A DNA stretch of 64,000 nt from Pseudomonadota bacterium (GCA_023388175.1 JAEWGT010000017.1:496001-560000), one strand, 5' to 3'. Counted from the first letter of the stretch, positions 50,001 to 59,849 are shown. Notes: generated by a model not told the origin, from the sequence alone. Translations and numbers: made by a program.

Positions 50001-51326
50001 CGCTTCGACGCCCGGATCGGCAGAAATACCGGCCAGGGCGCCATCGCCGTTAAAGGTGACCATGCGCGTCGCCGAGTCTTCAAGATTGCGGGCAACGCCG
50101 CCAATGGAAAGCCCGAACGTATCGGCCGCAAAGCCATCGGTGCTGAACCCGGCAATATCGAAACCGGCCTGCCATTCATCGCTGGCCCCCGTTCCGAACT
50201 GCACGGAAAGGTCAGCGGACTGCACCTGCGTGGCGCTTCCCGCCACCGGCAGGGTCACCATGCCACCTGCCGGGTCGGCAATGGTTGCGGTGAGGTCGAG
50301 CAGCGACAGGAAATTGTCTGCTGTGGTGCTGGCGCGCGCCGACAGATCGAGCTGCCCGCCGCTCAGCGTCAGCCGCGAAATTTCCAGCCCGCCCGCATCG
50401 CGCAGCAGCGCATTGGCGGTCAGCCGCGTATCGGCACCGAAGAATGGACGATAGGGCGCCGCGATAAGCGTGGAAAGCGGGCCGCCCAGATCGGCATTGA
50501 TGGTAAAGCCGTCCGGGCCCTGCGCGATTTCCGCCGTGCCGGCCAGTGCCTCGCTGTCATTGGCCAGAAGGCGCATCTGCGCCGTCAGGTCCGCAACCGG
50601 CCCTTCGCCATCGAGCGTCAGCGTCATGGCCGGACGCCCTTCGATATTGAGCAGATTGGCGATCACGCCATTCGGCGGCTCGACCAGCGACAGGCCGAGG
50701 TCGATGGAATTGTCGTCGCGCCGATAGGCCAGATCGAGATCGAGCGTGCCCCCGGGCCCGTCGAGACGCTCGATATCGAGCACCGCATCGAGATTGCCGC
50801 TTTCAAGCGTCATCGACCCGGCAAGCGAAATTTCTGAACCGAGGCCGAACACGCCTTCACCAAAGGTGACGCTGGGCACCGACAATTCGCCAAGCTGGAT
50901 CGCAACGGGAAAGTCTGGAATTTCCAAAGTGCCGGCTTCTGGCGCAGGCAGATCGACCGCACCTTCGACCGGAATGGCATTGCGGATATATTCTATGGAG
51001 TCGGCCCGCAGCGTGCGCACATCGAGCCGCCCGGTGAACAGCGCTGCCTGATTCCAGTTGAGGCTGGCATTATTGACCCGCAGCCAAACCCCTTCAGCGT
51101 CCGAAATCGTGATCTGGCGGATCGATACATCCGAGCCCAGCGCGCCCTCGATATTGGACAGGCGGATTTGCCGCTCGGGCGTGGAAAGCTGGCCTTCCAC
51201 GAAACTGGTCAGCCAGTCTTTCTGCTCTTCATTATTCATGTCCTGCGCGACAAGCGCGACAGGCACCGCGGCGGAACCGAGCAGAAGTGCGGCGACAATC
51301 AGGGTCTTGCGGGTCGGAATACGCAT
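47001..51326 (-). CDS. tamB: Translocation and assembly module protein TamB
   Basis: A 1441-aa AsmA-like/DUF490 protein. An N-terminal signal anchor (TLIVAALLLGSAAVPVALVA) is followed by very long repetitive beta-rich sequence with Gly/Asp/Ala-rich strands and the conserved C-terminal DUF490 domain (about the last 350 residues), ending VFYERDY. It spans the periplasm and works with TamA in outer membrane protein insertion or lipid transport. It starts in the TGATG overlap with tamA, so they are coupled. Confidence 0.93.
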   Translation of the reverse strand: MRIPTRKTLIVAALLLGSAAVPVALVAQDMNNEEQKDWLTSFVEGQLSTPERQIRLSNIEGALGSDVSIRQITISDAEGVWLRVNNASLNWNQAALFTGRLDVRTLRADSIEYIRNAIPVEGAVDLPAPEAGTLEIPDFPVAIQLGELSVPSVTFGEGVFGLGSEISLAGSMTLESGNLDAVLDIERLDGPGGTLDLDLAYRRDDNSIDLGLSLVEPPNGVIANLLNIEGRPAMTLTLDGEGPVADLTAQMRLLANDSEALAGTAEIAQGPDGFTINADLGGPLSTLIAAPYRPFFGADTRLTANALLRDAGGLEISRLTLSGGQLDLSARASTTADNFLSLLDLTATIADPAGGMVTLPVAGSATQVQSADLSVQFGTGASDEWQAGFDIAGFSTDGFAADTFGLSIGGVARNLEDSATRMVTFNGDGALAGISADPGVEAALGERVGLGLAGLWNAGEPIQLAEFRVVGDALTAGLSGVIDGTDFDGSISVETESIAPFSALAGRSLSGALSLVANGRVMPVGGGFDLTFDGTGADLSVDDPVADALLEGTVSLSGQLARTEAGITANDFTIANSQVQFTADGRVASDVSDFNIALDLADLGLISDDASGALAVRGSARSTAPEAPLVLALDGQVQNGQLAGRTLRDAQLAIAASVLNGEIDGDVTGSAMLDGHRATLASDFRVDADQQALSGIGFEIAGTRITGSVARAEESGLLQGRLDVAAPDVSLAAALLLADASGSLNAAVELTPQNGQQGAGITANAANLRINDIRIGRADISAGLADLFGVPVINGNATASNVVAAGVTVNTLTARASQSGDSTSFDAQAALATGTDVDVAGVLSPVEGGYRLGLDRANLVQGTLSARLANPAAIAVRGDSVALDALRFNVGSGSITATGTAGNVLDMVVDIADLPLNIANAVAPDLGLSGTVNGRASVSGGTSDPQVVFTVRVNGIGASAIAPFGITPLSLAASGSYAGQVVSLENLTANGAGGLSVTGSGRVPLDGPGIALTLNGSAPLALANQFVAERGGQLSGTANFDARIGGSLTSPQFSGAVTTSGAGYVDPELNLRLTSINGRVSLNGTSANVESLSANLATGGSVSAAGTVGLTGGMPANLSVSINSARYADGNLFVATLSGGLTLTGNLTGSPLLAGNVLVEQANITVPESLAGGAALIDVQHRRTPGPVQQTLDRARIDERSGMSAGSGPNLMLDINVNAPNQIFIRGRGLDAEVGGSVRLTGPVTSIQPVGAFALTRGRLDILGRRVVFETGTVTLLGDLDPQLNLVARTEGDGVTVFVIVAGRASAPDITFTSNPSLPQDEVLSRLIFNRAMGELSPIQLAQLAAAAAELVGGGGGGGLVESLRGAAGLADLDIVTDAAGNVGVQAGTYIQDNVYLGVTAGTNGQSKVTINLDVTDDLTIKGAAGQDGNSSIGVFYERDY

Positions 51327-53290
51327 CAGAAAGCCTGTCCGATACCGGCATAGATGGCATAGTCGGGATCGTTGGCGCGTTTGTTGAGGGGCACGGCAAC
51401 GTCAAGCCGCAGCGGACCAAGGCCGGTATAGTAGCGAACGCCCAGACCCGCGCCAAGCCGCAGATCCTCGATGCCGGGGAACACATCGGCGGCGACATAA
51501 CCGCCATCCACGAAACCGACCACCCCGATATCTTCTGTCACCTTGGCGCGCGCTTCGAGCGACGCTTCCAACAGATAACGCCCGCCGGTGACCGTGCCCG
51601 TGCCGTCATCGACGCCGATGGACTTGAAACCGTAGCCGCGCACCGAACCGCCGCCACCGGCGAAGAACAGCTTGTCCGGCGGGATTTCGCTCAGTGCCGG
51701 CCCGACCAGCGCGCCGCCCTTGATCCGGCCTGCCAGCACAAACGGATCGTCCTCGCCGAAGCCGAAATAAGTCCGCGCTTCCGCCTCGATCCTGAGGCCG
51801 GTATTGCCATAGATGAAATCGTAATAGGGTTCGACATTGGCAGAGGCATAAAGGCCTTCGGTCGGATCGACGCTGGAATCGCGCCCATCGAAAATCACGC
51901 CCGCATAAACGCCGGCCGTCGAGAAGTCGCGGGTGCCGAACACGTCCTCGAACTGGGCGCGCTTGAAATTGGCGCCGCCATTGAAGGTCAGTTCGTCGGA
52001 AAAAAACCAGGTCAGCCCCAGCCGCCCGGCCACCGAGGTCTCGCTATAGGTGGGATAGATGGTGCGCTCCGCAGAGACGGCCGCGACCAGATCCACATCC
52101 GGATGATAGAAGCCCGGCTTGGTGAATGTACCGCCGGCGAAATAGTCGAACTGGGCCGTGTCGATGGGAAAACCAATGCTGGCCACGCGCGCATCGAGCC
52201 GCAGGCGTTCGGCTTGTCCGAACAGATTGCGCCAGAGGTGATAGCCCTCAAGACCCAGACCATCCACCGTCGAATAGGTCGCGCCAAGGCCATAGCGCCG
52301 GCCGGGCAGTTCCTCGACGATCAGGTCATAGGGTAACAGACCATCGGCCCCGATGGATTCTGCCGCCTCAAGCCGCGCGGAACGGAACACTTCGAGCCGG
52401 TCGAGACGGCGCTGGGCGCGGCGCACATCATCGGGATCGTATTCCTGGCCAATAGCCAGGCCCGTCTGCTGGGCGACGAATTCGGGATTCATGTCACGCG
52501 TGCCGCTGACCGCAATCGGCCCGAAGGCCGCATGCCGCCCTGGATTGACCACGATGGTCGCGTCGACAGAATTGGTGGCATGATCGGCCACCACGTCGCG
52601 CGAGACCACTTCCGCCTTGGCATAACCAAGCTGCCGCCAGGCTTCGAGAGCCAGTTGCTCGGCGCGCAGGATCACCGCAGAACGAGCGATCTCCCCTGAA
52701 CCGAAGCCACGCATCACCGGCAGGTCCACCTGGTCATCCGGGTCATTGGTGGGTGGCGCCTGGTTGACGATGCTGACATTGGCAAAGCGGAACAGCGGCC
52801 CGGCGGTAACGGCAATGGTCACGTCCACCGGGTCTGGCAGATTGGTGTCGGGCGCCAGATTGGCGGCCTCAACGCCGGCGATGCGGATGCTGACCGACCC
52901 GCCATAATAGCCCTCGGCATAAAGTGCGGCGAGCAGGCGACGGTAATCGCCCCGCGCCTTGGCGATCAGTCCCGCTGCGCCGGAGGCCGGTTCGCTCTCG
53001 TCGGCCAGCAGCGCCGAGGCGTTGCGCAGCGCCGTCTCGACCGATCCGCCCTCGCTGGAGCTAAAGGTCACGAAATAGGGCTGGGGATCGACGATCACCG
53101 CCTCGGCGTCGAGGTCGGACTGATCGTCAAAGAATTTAATACCAAAGAGTTCAAAGGCATAGGCAGGCATGCTGGACACGGCGACGAAAGCCATAGCCAG
53201 GCACAGGGCGCCAAAACTCGATACCAGACGCGCGCTTCGCAGTGTTCTATCCGCCCTTTTACGCTTCAACCAAACCGGGCCAAAGCTCAT
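51326..53290 (-). CDS. tamA: Outer membrane translocation module protein TamA
   Basis: A 654-aa Omp85-family protein with an N-terminal signal peptide (SSFGALCLAMAFVAVSSMPA, cleavage after AYA), POTRA-like domains (about residues 60-310) and a C-terminal 16-strand barrel ending in the aromatic Phe. The Omp85 L6 motif GGGGSVRGYGFKSIG is at about residues 540-555. It pairs with the following tamB gene. The 171 bases upstream (53291-53461) hold no gene I can support. Confidence 0.92.
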   Translation of the reverse strand: MSFGPVWLKRKRADRTLRSARLVSSFGALCLAMAFVAVSSMPAYAFELFGIKFFDDQSDLDAEAVIVDPQPYFVTFSSSEGGSVETALRNASALLADESEPASGAAGLIAKARGDYRRLLAALYAEGYYGGSVSIRIAGVEAANLAPDTNLPDPVDVTIAVTAGPLFRFANVSIVNQAPPTNDPDDQVDLPVMRGFGSGEIARSAVILRAEQLALEAWRQLGYAKAEVVSRDVVADHATNSVDATIVVNPGRHAAFGPIAVSGTRDMNPEFVAQQTGLAIGQEYDPDDVRRAQRRLDRLEVFRSARLEAAESIGADGLLPYDLIVEELPGRRYGLGATYSTVDGLGLEGYHLWRNLFGQAERLRLDARVASIGFPIDTAQFDYFAGGTFTKPGFYHPDVDLVAAVSAERTIYPTYSETSVAGRLGLTWFFSDELTFNGGANFKRAQFEDVFGTRDFSTAGVYAGVIFDGRDSSVDPTEGLYASANVEPYYDFIYGNTGLRIEAEARTYFGFGEDDPFVLAGRIKGGALVGPALSEIPPDKLFFAGGGGSVRGYGFKSIGVDDGTGTVTGGRYLLEASLEARAKVTEDIGVVGFVDGGYVAADVFPGIEDLRLGAGLGVRYYTGLGPLRLDVAVPLNKRANDPDYAIYAGIGQAF

Positions 53291-53461
53291 ATTGCCGCAA
53301 GGGCGGAAAGATTGTGTTAAGCCTTTCCAAGCCCGCCAAGCCCTCGCCCAAATGACGAAGATTGTGTGGCGACTTTAGGGGCAGCCTGCGGCGAGGGCCA
53401 CCCTTGACGAGAAATGTGATCCACTTTGAACAGCTTGGCGTTGCCCATGCGCAACGCCTCC

Positions 53462-55411
53462 CTATTCGCGTGCCAATGCCTCAACAGGGTCCAGCCGCGC
53501 CGCCGAACGGGCCGGCATGAAACCGAAAATGATCCCGATAAGGCTGGATGACATGATGGCCAGGACGATGGATTCCGTCGAATAGGCCAGCCGTGCGCCA
53601 GAAACGATCGTTGTCAGCCCCTGCCCCAGCACGAAGCTCAGCGCCACGCCAGCCAATCCGCCCGCAAAGCATACCAGAATGGCCTCGATGAGAAATTGCC
53701 GCAGGATATCGCTGCGTCGCGCGCCGACCGCCATGCGAATACCGATCTCCTTGGTACGCTCGCTGACCGACACCAGCATGATGTTCATGACACCAATGCC
53801 GCCTACCACCAGCGAAATGATCGCAATGGTGGAAATCAGCAGGGTCAGCGTGGCCGTCGTAGACTGGATGGTCTCGCGGATCGTGTCGGTATTCTGCAGG
53901 AAGAAATCCTGCGTGCCGCCATGCAATTGCAGCATCAGTGCGGTGATCTGCGCCTCAGCATCGCTGGTTGCGTAGTCGTCGGCAATGCGCACCGTGATCT
54001 GGCTGAGATAGGACTGGCCCAGAATACGGCTCATCGCCGATGTGTAGGGCAGATAGACATTGGCATTGTTGCCGCCCGGCCCAAACCCGCTACTGGTTGC
54101 CACCACGCCGATGACACGGACCGGCACATTGCCGAGCATGATCACTTCCCCGATCGGGTCCTGCCCGTCGGTGAAGATTGCAGTTACGGCATTCTGGTCG
54201 ATCACCGCTTCCTGCGCCCGTTCATCAATGCTGTCCTGGGTGAAGCCGGAGCCTGAGGTGAAGGTGCGGCCATTGACCTGAAAGTAGTCGACGCCGACCC
54301 CGGTTATCGAGGCATTGGACGCTGTATTGCGATAGCGCGCAGTCGCATTGGCCGAAACCTGCGGCGTCACGCTGTCCGCATAGGGTTCATTGGCCAGCGC
54401 GTCCGCATCCGATGGAAGCAGCGTCCGCACCCGACCCGAGCGCATGTCGCCAAAGCCCGACCCCGGATAGACATTGATCGTGTTGGTGCCGATGGAAGAA
54501 ATATTCTCCAGCACGGTCTGCTGACTACCCTGCCCCAGCGCCACGACAGACACCACCGAAGCGATACCGATGATGATGCCGAGCATGGTCAGGAAGGTGC
54601 GCAGCTTGTGCGCACCCATGGCCCGCACTGCCATGTTGAACGCCTCAAGCGTCCGGTCGAGCCCTCGGCGCCATGAGGCAGCTTTTTTTGTAACGACCGG
54701 CGCGGCAATGGCGCGTGTCGCCTCGGTATTCATCCGGTCGGCGATGATCTCGCCATCGGAAATCTCGATAACCCGCTCGGCCTGCGCGGCAATCAGCGGA
54801 TCATGTGTCACCAGAATGATCGTATGGCCATCGGCATGCAATTCGCGCAACAGGGCCATCAACTCCTTGCCGGAACGGGAATCGAGCGCGCCGGTCGGTT
54901 CGTCGGCCAGAATGACTTCGCCGCCATTCATCAGCGCCCGAGCCACGCTGACGCGCTGCTGCTGTCCACCGGAAAGGGCATTGGGCCGGTGATCGAGCCG
55001 CTCGCCCAGCCCAAGCCGGGTGAGCAGCGCAATCGCCCGCTCGCGCCGCGCCGCCGGTTCGACACCGGCATAGACTGCAGGCACAGCGACATTTTCCACG
55101 GCATCGAGATCTGGCAGCAATTGATAGCGCTGGAAGATGAAGCCGAAATGCTCGCGCCGAAGTGCTGCCAGTTCATCTGCGTCGAGCTTGCCCACATCCT
55201 TGCCTGAAAAGGCATAGGTGCCCTCGCTGGCGCGATCGAGACAACCCAGAATGTTCATCAGCGTCGACTTGCCGGAGCCGGACTGGCCGATAATGGCCAC
55301 CATCTCGCCGCGGTGGATGTCGAGGCTGACTTTCTTGAGGATGTCCACGCTTTCGCCGCCGGTCTGGAACCGCCGCACCAGATCGCGGATGGAGATGATC
55401 GGATCGCTCAT
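53462..55411 (-). CDS. macB: MacB-type ABC transporter (ATPase plus MacB permease)
   Basis: A 649-aa protein. The ATPase (1-225) has Walker A GQSGSGKST at 42-50, the Q-loop FIFQRYQLLPDLDAVENV, the signature LSGGQQQRVSVARAL and Walker B VILADEPTGALD. Residues about 260-520 form the periplasmic MacB_PCD, and the C-terminus has the FtsX-type membrane bundle with GVMNIMLVSVSERTKEIGIRMAVGARRSDILRQFLIEA. It drives macrolide, peptide or toxin export with a MacA adaptor and a TolC-like channel. The ATG at 55411 is used; a TTG at 55423 is in frame. Confidence 0.93.
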   Translation of the reverse strand: MSDPIISIRDLVRRFQTGGESVDILKKVSLDIHRGEMVAIIGQSGSGKSTLMNILGCLDRASEGTYAFSGKDVGKLDADELAALRREHFGFIFQRYQLLPDLDAVENVAVPAVYAGVEPAARRERAIALLTRLGLGERLDHRPNALSGGQQQRVSVARALMNGGEVILADEPTGALDSRSGKELMALLRELHADGHTIILVTHDPLIAAQAERVIEISDGEIIADRMNTEATRAIAAPVVTKKAASWRRGLDRTLEAFNMAVRAMGAHKLRTFLTMLGIIIGIASVVSVVALGQGSQQTVLENISSIGTNTINVYPGSGFGDMRSGRVRTLLPSDADALANEPYADSVTPQVSANATARYRNTASNASITGVGVDYFQVNGRTFTSGSGFTQDSIDERAQEAVIDQNAVTAIFTDGQDPIGEVIMLGNVPVRVIGVVATSSGFGPGGNNANVYLPYTSAMSRILGQSYLSQITVRIADDYATSDAEAQITALMLQLHGGTQDFFLQNTDTIRETIQSTTATLTLLISTIAIISLVVGGIGVMNIMLVSVSERTKEIGIRMAVGARRSDILRQFLIEAILVCFAGGLAGVALSFVLGQGLTTIVSGARLAYSTESIVLAIMSSSLIGIIFGFMPARSAARLDPVEALARE

Positions 55412-55428
55412 TGTCTGGTCCAATCTGC

Positions 55429-56661
55429 CTAGCCGCCACCCGGGGGACGACCGCCGCCACCGCCAAAGCCGCCGCCACCCATGCCACCCATGGGGCCACC
55501 GCCGAACCCGCCGCCGCCGCCAGCTGCGCCGGACAATTGCGCTCCTGTGCTGTTGACCACCAGGTCGCCCTCAGAGAGGCCCGACCGGATTTCTGCAGTG
55601 ATATTGTTGTTGAGTCCCACCTCAACACGGGCAGGACGGCTCTCTTCGCTTTGCTGGTCATAGACCATCACCATGGCCGAGCCATCGGGCCCGCGCCGCG
55701 AAACCAGCGTCGCAGGCAGAGTCAGCACATTGCGGGCTTCATCTAGCACGATGGTCACCGAAGCCGTCATAGAGATGCGCAGCTTGTGGCCGGGATTGGG
55801 CACGTCGAAAAGGCCATTGTAATATACGGCGCTGCCAGAGGCGGCAGCGTCGCTGGCAATCGAGGTCGGCGCCGGCTCGACTTCGCGCAATGTCGCTTCG
55901 ATCTGATTGTTCGGCTCGCCCAGAATGGTGAAATAGACCCGCTGTCCGGCGGAAACCTTGACAACATCGGCCTCCGAAATTTCCGCCCGGATCACCATCG
56001 TGTCGAGATTGGCGATTTTTGCGACCGTAGGCGTCGCAGAATTGGCATTGAGCGTCTGACCCTCAGAAACGGTCAGAGCGACGATAGTACCGTCGCTGGG
56101 TGCCACGATCTGCGTGCGGGATAAATCGAGTTTTGCCGACTCGACAGTCAGCTCGGCCTGCGCCAGTTGCGCGTCGAGCTGGTCGATTTGCGCCCGCGCC
56201 TGCTCGACCGCCAATTGCGCATTTTCCAGGTCAGTCTGCGAAATAAGACTGTTGGCGCTCAATTGCTGCTGGCGCGCCAGGGTGGATTCTGCCTTGCTGA
56301 GATTGGCCTGCTGGTTGCGCTTCTGCGCCTCGATACCGGCCAGTGCTGCCTCCGCCGACTTGACAGCATTTTCCTGGTTGAGACTGTCAATTTCCACCAG
56401 CAGATCGCCACGGCTGACTGCCTCGCCGAGCGCCACATGCACGGCCTTGACCGAGCCCGAAACCTCAGCGCCAACGCTCACCAGCGAACTGGCTTCCAGC
56501 ACACCCGAGGCCAGCACAGTGGTTTCAATATCGCCGCGCCCCACACTGACCGTATTGGGTACGGTCTGCGCCTGTGCCTGACCAAAGAAGTAGTACCAGC
56601 CAGCGCCGACCGCACCGCCCAGCACGATGAGAATGAGCAGAAACTTTGCAAAGCGCTTCAC
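55429..56661 (-). CDS. macA: MacA-type periplasmic adaptor (HlyD family) with glycine-rich tail
   Basis: A 410-aa membrane fusion protein: an N-terminal anchor (KRFAKFLLILIVLGGAVGAG), a lipoyl/barrel-sandwich region (VSVGAEVSGSVKAVHVALGEAVSRGDLLVEID), a long coiled coil (about residues 95-170) and beta-barrel domains. The GTG at 56661 follows gaggaaatcca and is preferred; the ATG at 56679 is another option. The C-terminus is a run of Gly with Pro/Met/Phe (about residues 375-410), not seen in E. coli MacA. It precedes macB by 17 bases. Confidence 0.88.
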   Translation of the reverse strand: MKRFAKFLLILIVLGGAVGAGWYYFFGQAQAQTVPNTVSVGRGDIETTVLASGVLEASSLVSVGAEVSGSVKAVHVALGEAVSRGDLLVEIDSLNQENAVKSAEAALAGIEAQKRNQQANLSKAESTLARQQQLSANSLISQTDLENAQLAVEQARAQIDQLDAQLAQAELTVESAKLDLSRTQIVAPSDGTIVALTVSEGQTLNANSATPTVAKIANLDTMVIRAEISEADVVKVSAGQRVYFTILGEPNNQIEATLREVEPAPTSIASDAAASGSAVYYNGLFDVPNPGHKLRISMTASVTIVLDEARNVLTLPATLVSRRGPDGSAMVMVYDQQSEESRPARVEVGLNNNITAEIRSGLSEGDLVVNSTGAQLSGAAGGGGGFGGGPMGGMGGGGFGGGGGRPPGGG

Positions 56662-56822
56662 TGGATTTCCTCGAGCCATATCCGCCGGCAAGGTAGCCAG
56701 GCCCAGGATACAAAGCACCTTAGCTATTGTTAGGGCGGATTAAACTTTGGAAAGGTTGACGCAAGCGGCGCTAGCGGTCCAACCTGAAGCAGTTCCTCTC
56801 AAATCACCTTTCAGGACTGATC

Positions 56823-57599
56823 ATGTACCCGCTGCTCGATCCCAGCCGCTTTGTCGTTTTCATCACCGGCGCCACGTCGGGCTTCGGTGCGGCTGCCGCG
56901 CGCCGCTACGTTGCCGCCGGGGGCAAGGTGATCGCAACGGGCCGCCGCGAGGACCGGCTGATCGAGCTGCGCGATGAACTTGGCCATGACAATTGCCACA
57001 TCATTCCCCTCGACGTGCGGGACCGCGCTGCCATGGAGGCGGCCATCGCGGCCATTCCCGCCCCCTTCGACGCCATCAATATCGTGCTCGCCAATGCAGG
57101 ACTGGCCCTCGGCCTGCAACCGGCCGCCGAAGCCAATCTCGATGACTGGCAGACCATGATCGACACCAATATTTCGGGCATGGTCTATACCGTGCGCCTC
57201 CTGCTGCCCGGACTCATCGCACGGGGCGGCGGCCACGTGGTGACACTGGGCTCGGTCGCTGGCGAATTCGCCTATCCCGGCGGCTCCGTCTATGCCGCCA
57301 CCAAGGCTTTCGTGAAGCATTTTGCCCTCGCCATCCGCTCGGACCTGCAGGGCAAGAATGTGCGCGTCACCGATATCGAGCCGGGCCTGACCGAGACCGA
57401 ATTTTCGTTGGTCCGATTCAAGGGCGACGAGGACAAGGCGGGCAATGTCTATTCCGGCACCAAGGCCATGAACGCAGACGATATCGCCGAGTCCATTTTC
57501 TGGGCCACCTCGCTGCCCGAGCACGTCAACATCAACAAGATCCAGTTGATGGCCACAACGCAGGCAATCGGCCCCTTCGATATTTACCGTGGCAAGTAA
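56823..57599 (+). CDS. SDR family NADP-dependent oxidoreductase (YdfG-like)
   Basis: A 258-aa classical short-chain dehydrogenase. TGATSGFGAAAARR at residues 15-28 binds NADP, NAG is at 91-93, Ser144 in VTLGSVAGEFAYPGG, Tyr157/Lys161 in SVYAATKAFV, and VTDIEPGLTETEFSLVRFKGD is characteristic of YdfG. E. coli YdfG oxidises L-allo-threonine and 3-hydroxy acids. It is a single gene followed by the two-component system. Confidence 0.9.
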   Translation: MYPLLDPSRFVVFITGATSGFGAAAARRYVAAGGKVIATGRREDRLIELRDELGHDNCHIIPLDVRDRAAMEAAIAAIPAPFDAINIVLANAGLALGLQPAAEANLDDWQTMIDTNISGMVYTVRLLLPGLIARGGGHVVTLGSVAGEFAYPGGSVYAATKAFVKHFALAIRSDLQGKNVRVTDIEPGLTETEFSLVRFKGDEDKAGNVYSGTKAMNADDIAESIFWATSLPEHVNINKIQLMATTQAIGPFDIYRGK

Positions 57600-57653
57600 G
57601 CCTAAGTCTGACAGGCACTTGCGGCGGGCGATATTTTGGCACTCTAGTGCTGT

Positions 57654-59849
57654 ATGTCTCGCCCGCCGCTTCTATCACCCCTGATCATTGCACTCGTCGC
57701 CGCCATCGCGGTCATGGCGGGCGGGGTGACGCTTTGGCAGGCCGGCAATACGCCTTGGTTGGGCGCGAACCTGACACCATTTGGCGAAACCCTCGTGATC
57801 GAAAGGGGCATGTTGGACCCAGATCACGACGTTATTCTTGAAGCAATCGGAGCCGTCGGACAGGCGCCGCTGCCTGTCACGGCTCTCGACCTGCTGGCCG
57901 AGCCGGACACGCTGACCACATTTGCAGAGCTTAACGCCTTCTATGCGCGGCAGGACCAGCTTTTCGCGCTTCTGCAAGAACCCCAACTCGACCTTCACGT
58001 TGCGGCTCCGGGCGAACCAGCGGTAATCCGCACGGTCGCGCCTGACCTGCGGCCCTATTGGTCATTGCCGGCCAGTTTCTGGATACAGTTCGCCACTGGG
58101 ATTATCAGCGCGCTCATCGCCGGCTGGGTCTGGGCGCTGCGTCCGCGTCAATTGGCGCCCACTCTTTTTGCCCTTTCAGGGCTTGGCGTGCTGCTTGTCA
58201 CCATGAGTTCAGCCTATTACGCCCATCGCGGACTTGCCCTGCCCAGCATCGCCTTTTCGCAGCTGCTGAACATCAATCATTTCGGCGTCGCCCTGTTTGG
58301 CGGCAGCATGATCGGTTTGTTCCTGATCTATCCAAGAGCCTTGATACGCAAGCATTGGCTCTGGCTTATCCCGGCGGTCATCGGGCCCTTGTTCCTCGCC
58401 GATACATTCCAGGTTCTGACCGAGACAACGCAATACGCGATTACGACACTCATCATGACGATGACCATCCTCGGCCTCATCGTCGCGCAATACTGGGCAA
58501 CGCGGCATGCCCCCGCCGACAGGGCTGTTCTGGGTTGGCTTGGGCTTTCCGTTGCTTTCGCCATCTCCATTTTCTCGTTCCTGTCGCTGGCCCCGGACCT
58601 GCTCGGACTCCACAGCCCCCTCTCCCAGCACTACGCCGCCGGCGCCATTGTCATCATCTATGTCGGCCTCGCCCTTGGCCTCCGCCGCTATCGATTGTTC
58701 GAGTTGGGAGAATGGGCATACCGCATCCTCTATTATACTCTTGGCGCCTTCCTGCTGCTGGCATTGGATGCGGCGCTGATTGCTGGGCTCAATCTCGAAC
58801 TGGCCCCTGCGCTGGCTATCTCGCTTCTGCTTGTCGCCTTACTCTATCTGCCGCTGCGAGACTGGCTCTGGCAGCGGCTTTTCGTCCGCAACCGCATCGG
58901 TCAGCACGAAATTTTCTCCGAAGCGATGGACGTGGCCTTCGCACCAGATGCAACCGAAAGCGCCGCTCGCTGGCGCAATCTGCTCACCAGGGTGTTCGAC
59001 CCGCTGGAAACGGTGGAAGGCAATCTGGTCACAAGGGCACCCACAATCGCCGAGGAAGGACTGCGCCTTGATTTGCCGCCCGTTGCGGGCGCACCCGGCC
59101 TCAGCTTACGCTACCCTTTCGGTGGAACGGGGCTTTTCCAGCCAAACCATCGAACATTGGCGGCCAATCTGGTGACACTGACCGAACGTGCGGAAGAAAG
59201 CCGCCAGGCCTATATGCGTGGCGTCGGCGAGGAGCGGCGGCGGATGGCGCGCGACCTGCATGATGATGTGGGCGCAAGACTGCTGACGGGTCTGCATACG
59301 GCAGACGAACGCACACGCCCCACCTTGCAGGCGGCACTGAGCGATATCCGCGCCATCGTATCCGGCCTGGCGGGTGACGAAGCAGAACTCGGGCGCGTTC
59401 TGGCCCAGATGCGTCACGAGGCTGCCCGCCGGCTGGAAGCGGCGGATATCGACTTCGACTGCCCACTGCCCGATGCCGACCTTCCGGTCATCCGGCTCGA
59501 TTATCGTATCCACAAGGCCATTACTTCGGCGGTGCGCGAGATCGTTTCCAACGTCATCCGGCATGCCGAAGCGACGCAATTGTCCGTGACGGCCGAGCTT
59601 GAGGCAACACGCTTGATCCTGAGCTTTCAAGACAATGGCAGGGGCCTACCCGCGACCGTGCTCAACGGCGACAGTTCCGGCTATGGGCTCAAAAGCCTTC
59701 GACAACGCGTAACCGATCTCGGTGGCAATATTGCCATCGGCAATGGCATCGGCGCAACCATCCGGCTCGACCTGCCGTTGACGCTCAACCAACGCCCCCC
59801 GGAAGAGGGGGTGAACTCAGCCGGCACGGCGATAGACTCCGTTCCATGA
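57654..59849 (+). CDS. Membrane sensor histidine kinase, HisKA_3 (NarX/DegS type)
   Basis: A 731-aa kinase. An N-terminal membrane anchor (LLSPLIIALVAAIAVMAGGV), an extracytoplasmic segment of about 100 residues, then eight or so hydrophobic helices (about residues 140-410), and a cytoplasmic kinase. The H box is RRRMARDLHDDVGARLLTGL (phospho-His536), the N box AVREIVSNVIRHAEA and the ATP lid QDNGRGLP then SGYGLKSLRQR. The multi-helix sensor suggests a membrane or hydrophobic signal. Its stop overlaps the response regulator start (ATGA), so they are coupled. Confidence 0.9.
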   Translation: MSRPPLLSPLIIALVAAIAVMAGGVTLWQAGNTPWLGANLTPFGETLVIERGMLDPDHDVILEAIGAVGQAPLPVTALDLLAEPDTLTTFAELNAFYARQDQLFALLQEPQLDLHVAAPGEPAVIRTVAPDLRPYWSLPASFWIQFATGIISALIAGWVWALRPRQLAPTLFALSGLGVLLVTMSSAYYAHRGLALPSIAFSQLLNINHFGVALFGGSMIGLFLIYPRALIRKHWLWLIPAVIGPLFLADTFQVLTETTQYAITTLIMTMTILGLIVAQYWATRHAPADRAVLGWLGLSVAFAISIFSFLSLAPDLLGLHSPLSQHYAAGAIVIIYVGLALGLRRYRLFELGEWAYRILYYTLGAFLLLALDAALIAGLNLELAPALAISLLLVALLYLPLRDWLWQRLFVRNRIGQHEIFSEAMDVAFAPDATESAARWRNLLTRVFDPLETVEGNLVTRAPTIAEEGLRLDLPPVAGAPGLSLRYPFGGTGLFQPNHRTLAANLVTLTERAEESRQAYMRGVGEERRRMARDLHDDVGARLLTGLHTADERTRPTLQAALSDIRAIVSGLAGDEAELGRVLAQMRHEAARRLEAADIDFDCPLPDADLPVIRLDYRIHKAITSAVREIVSNVIRHAEATQLSVTAELEATRLILSFQDNGRGLPATVLNGDSSGYGLKSLRQRVTDLGGNIAIGNGIGATIRLDLPLTLNQRPPEEGVNSAGTAIDSVP

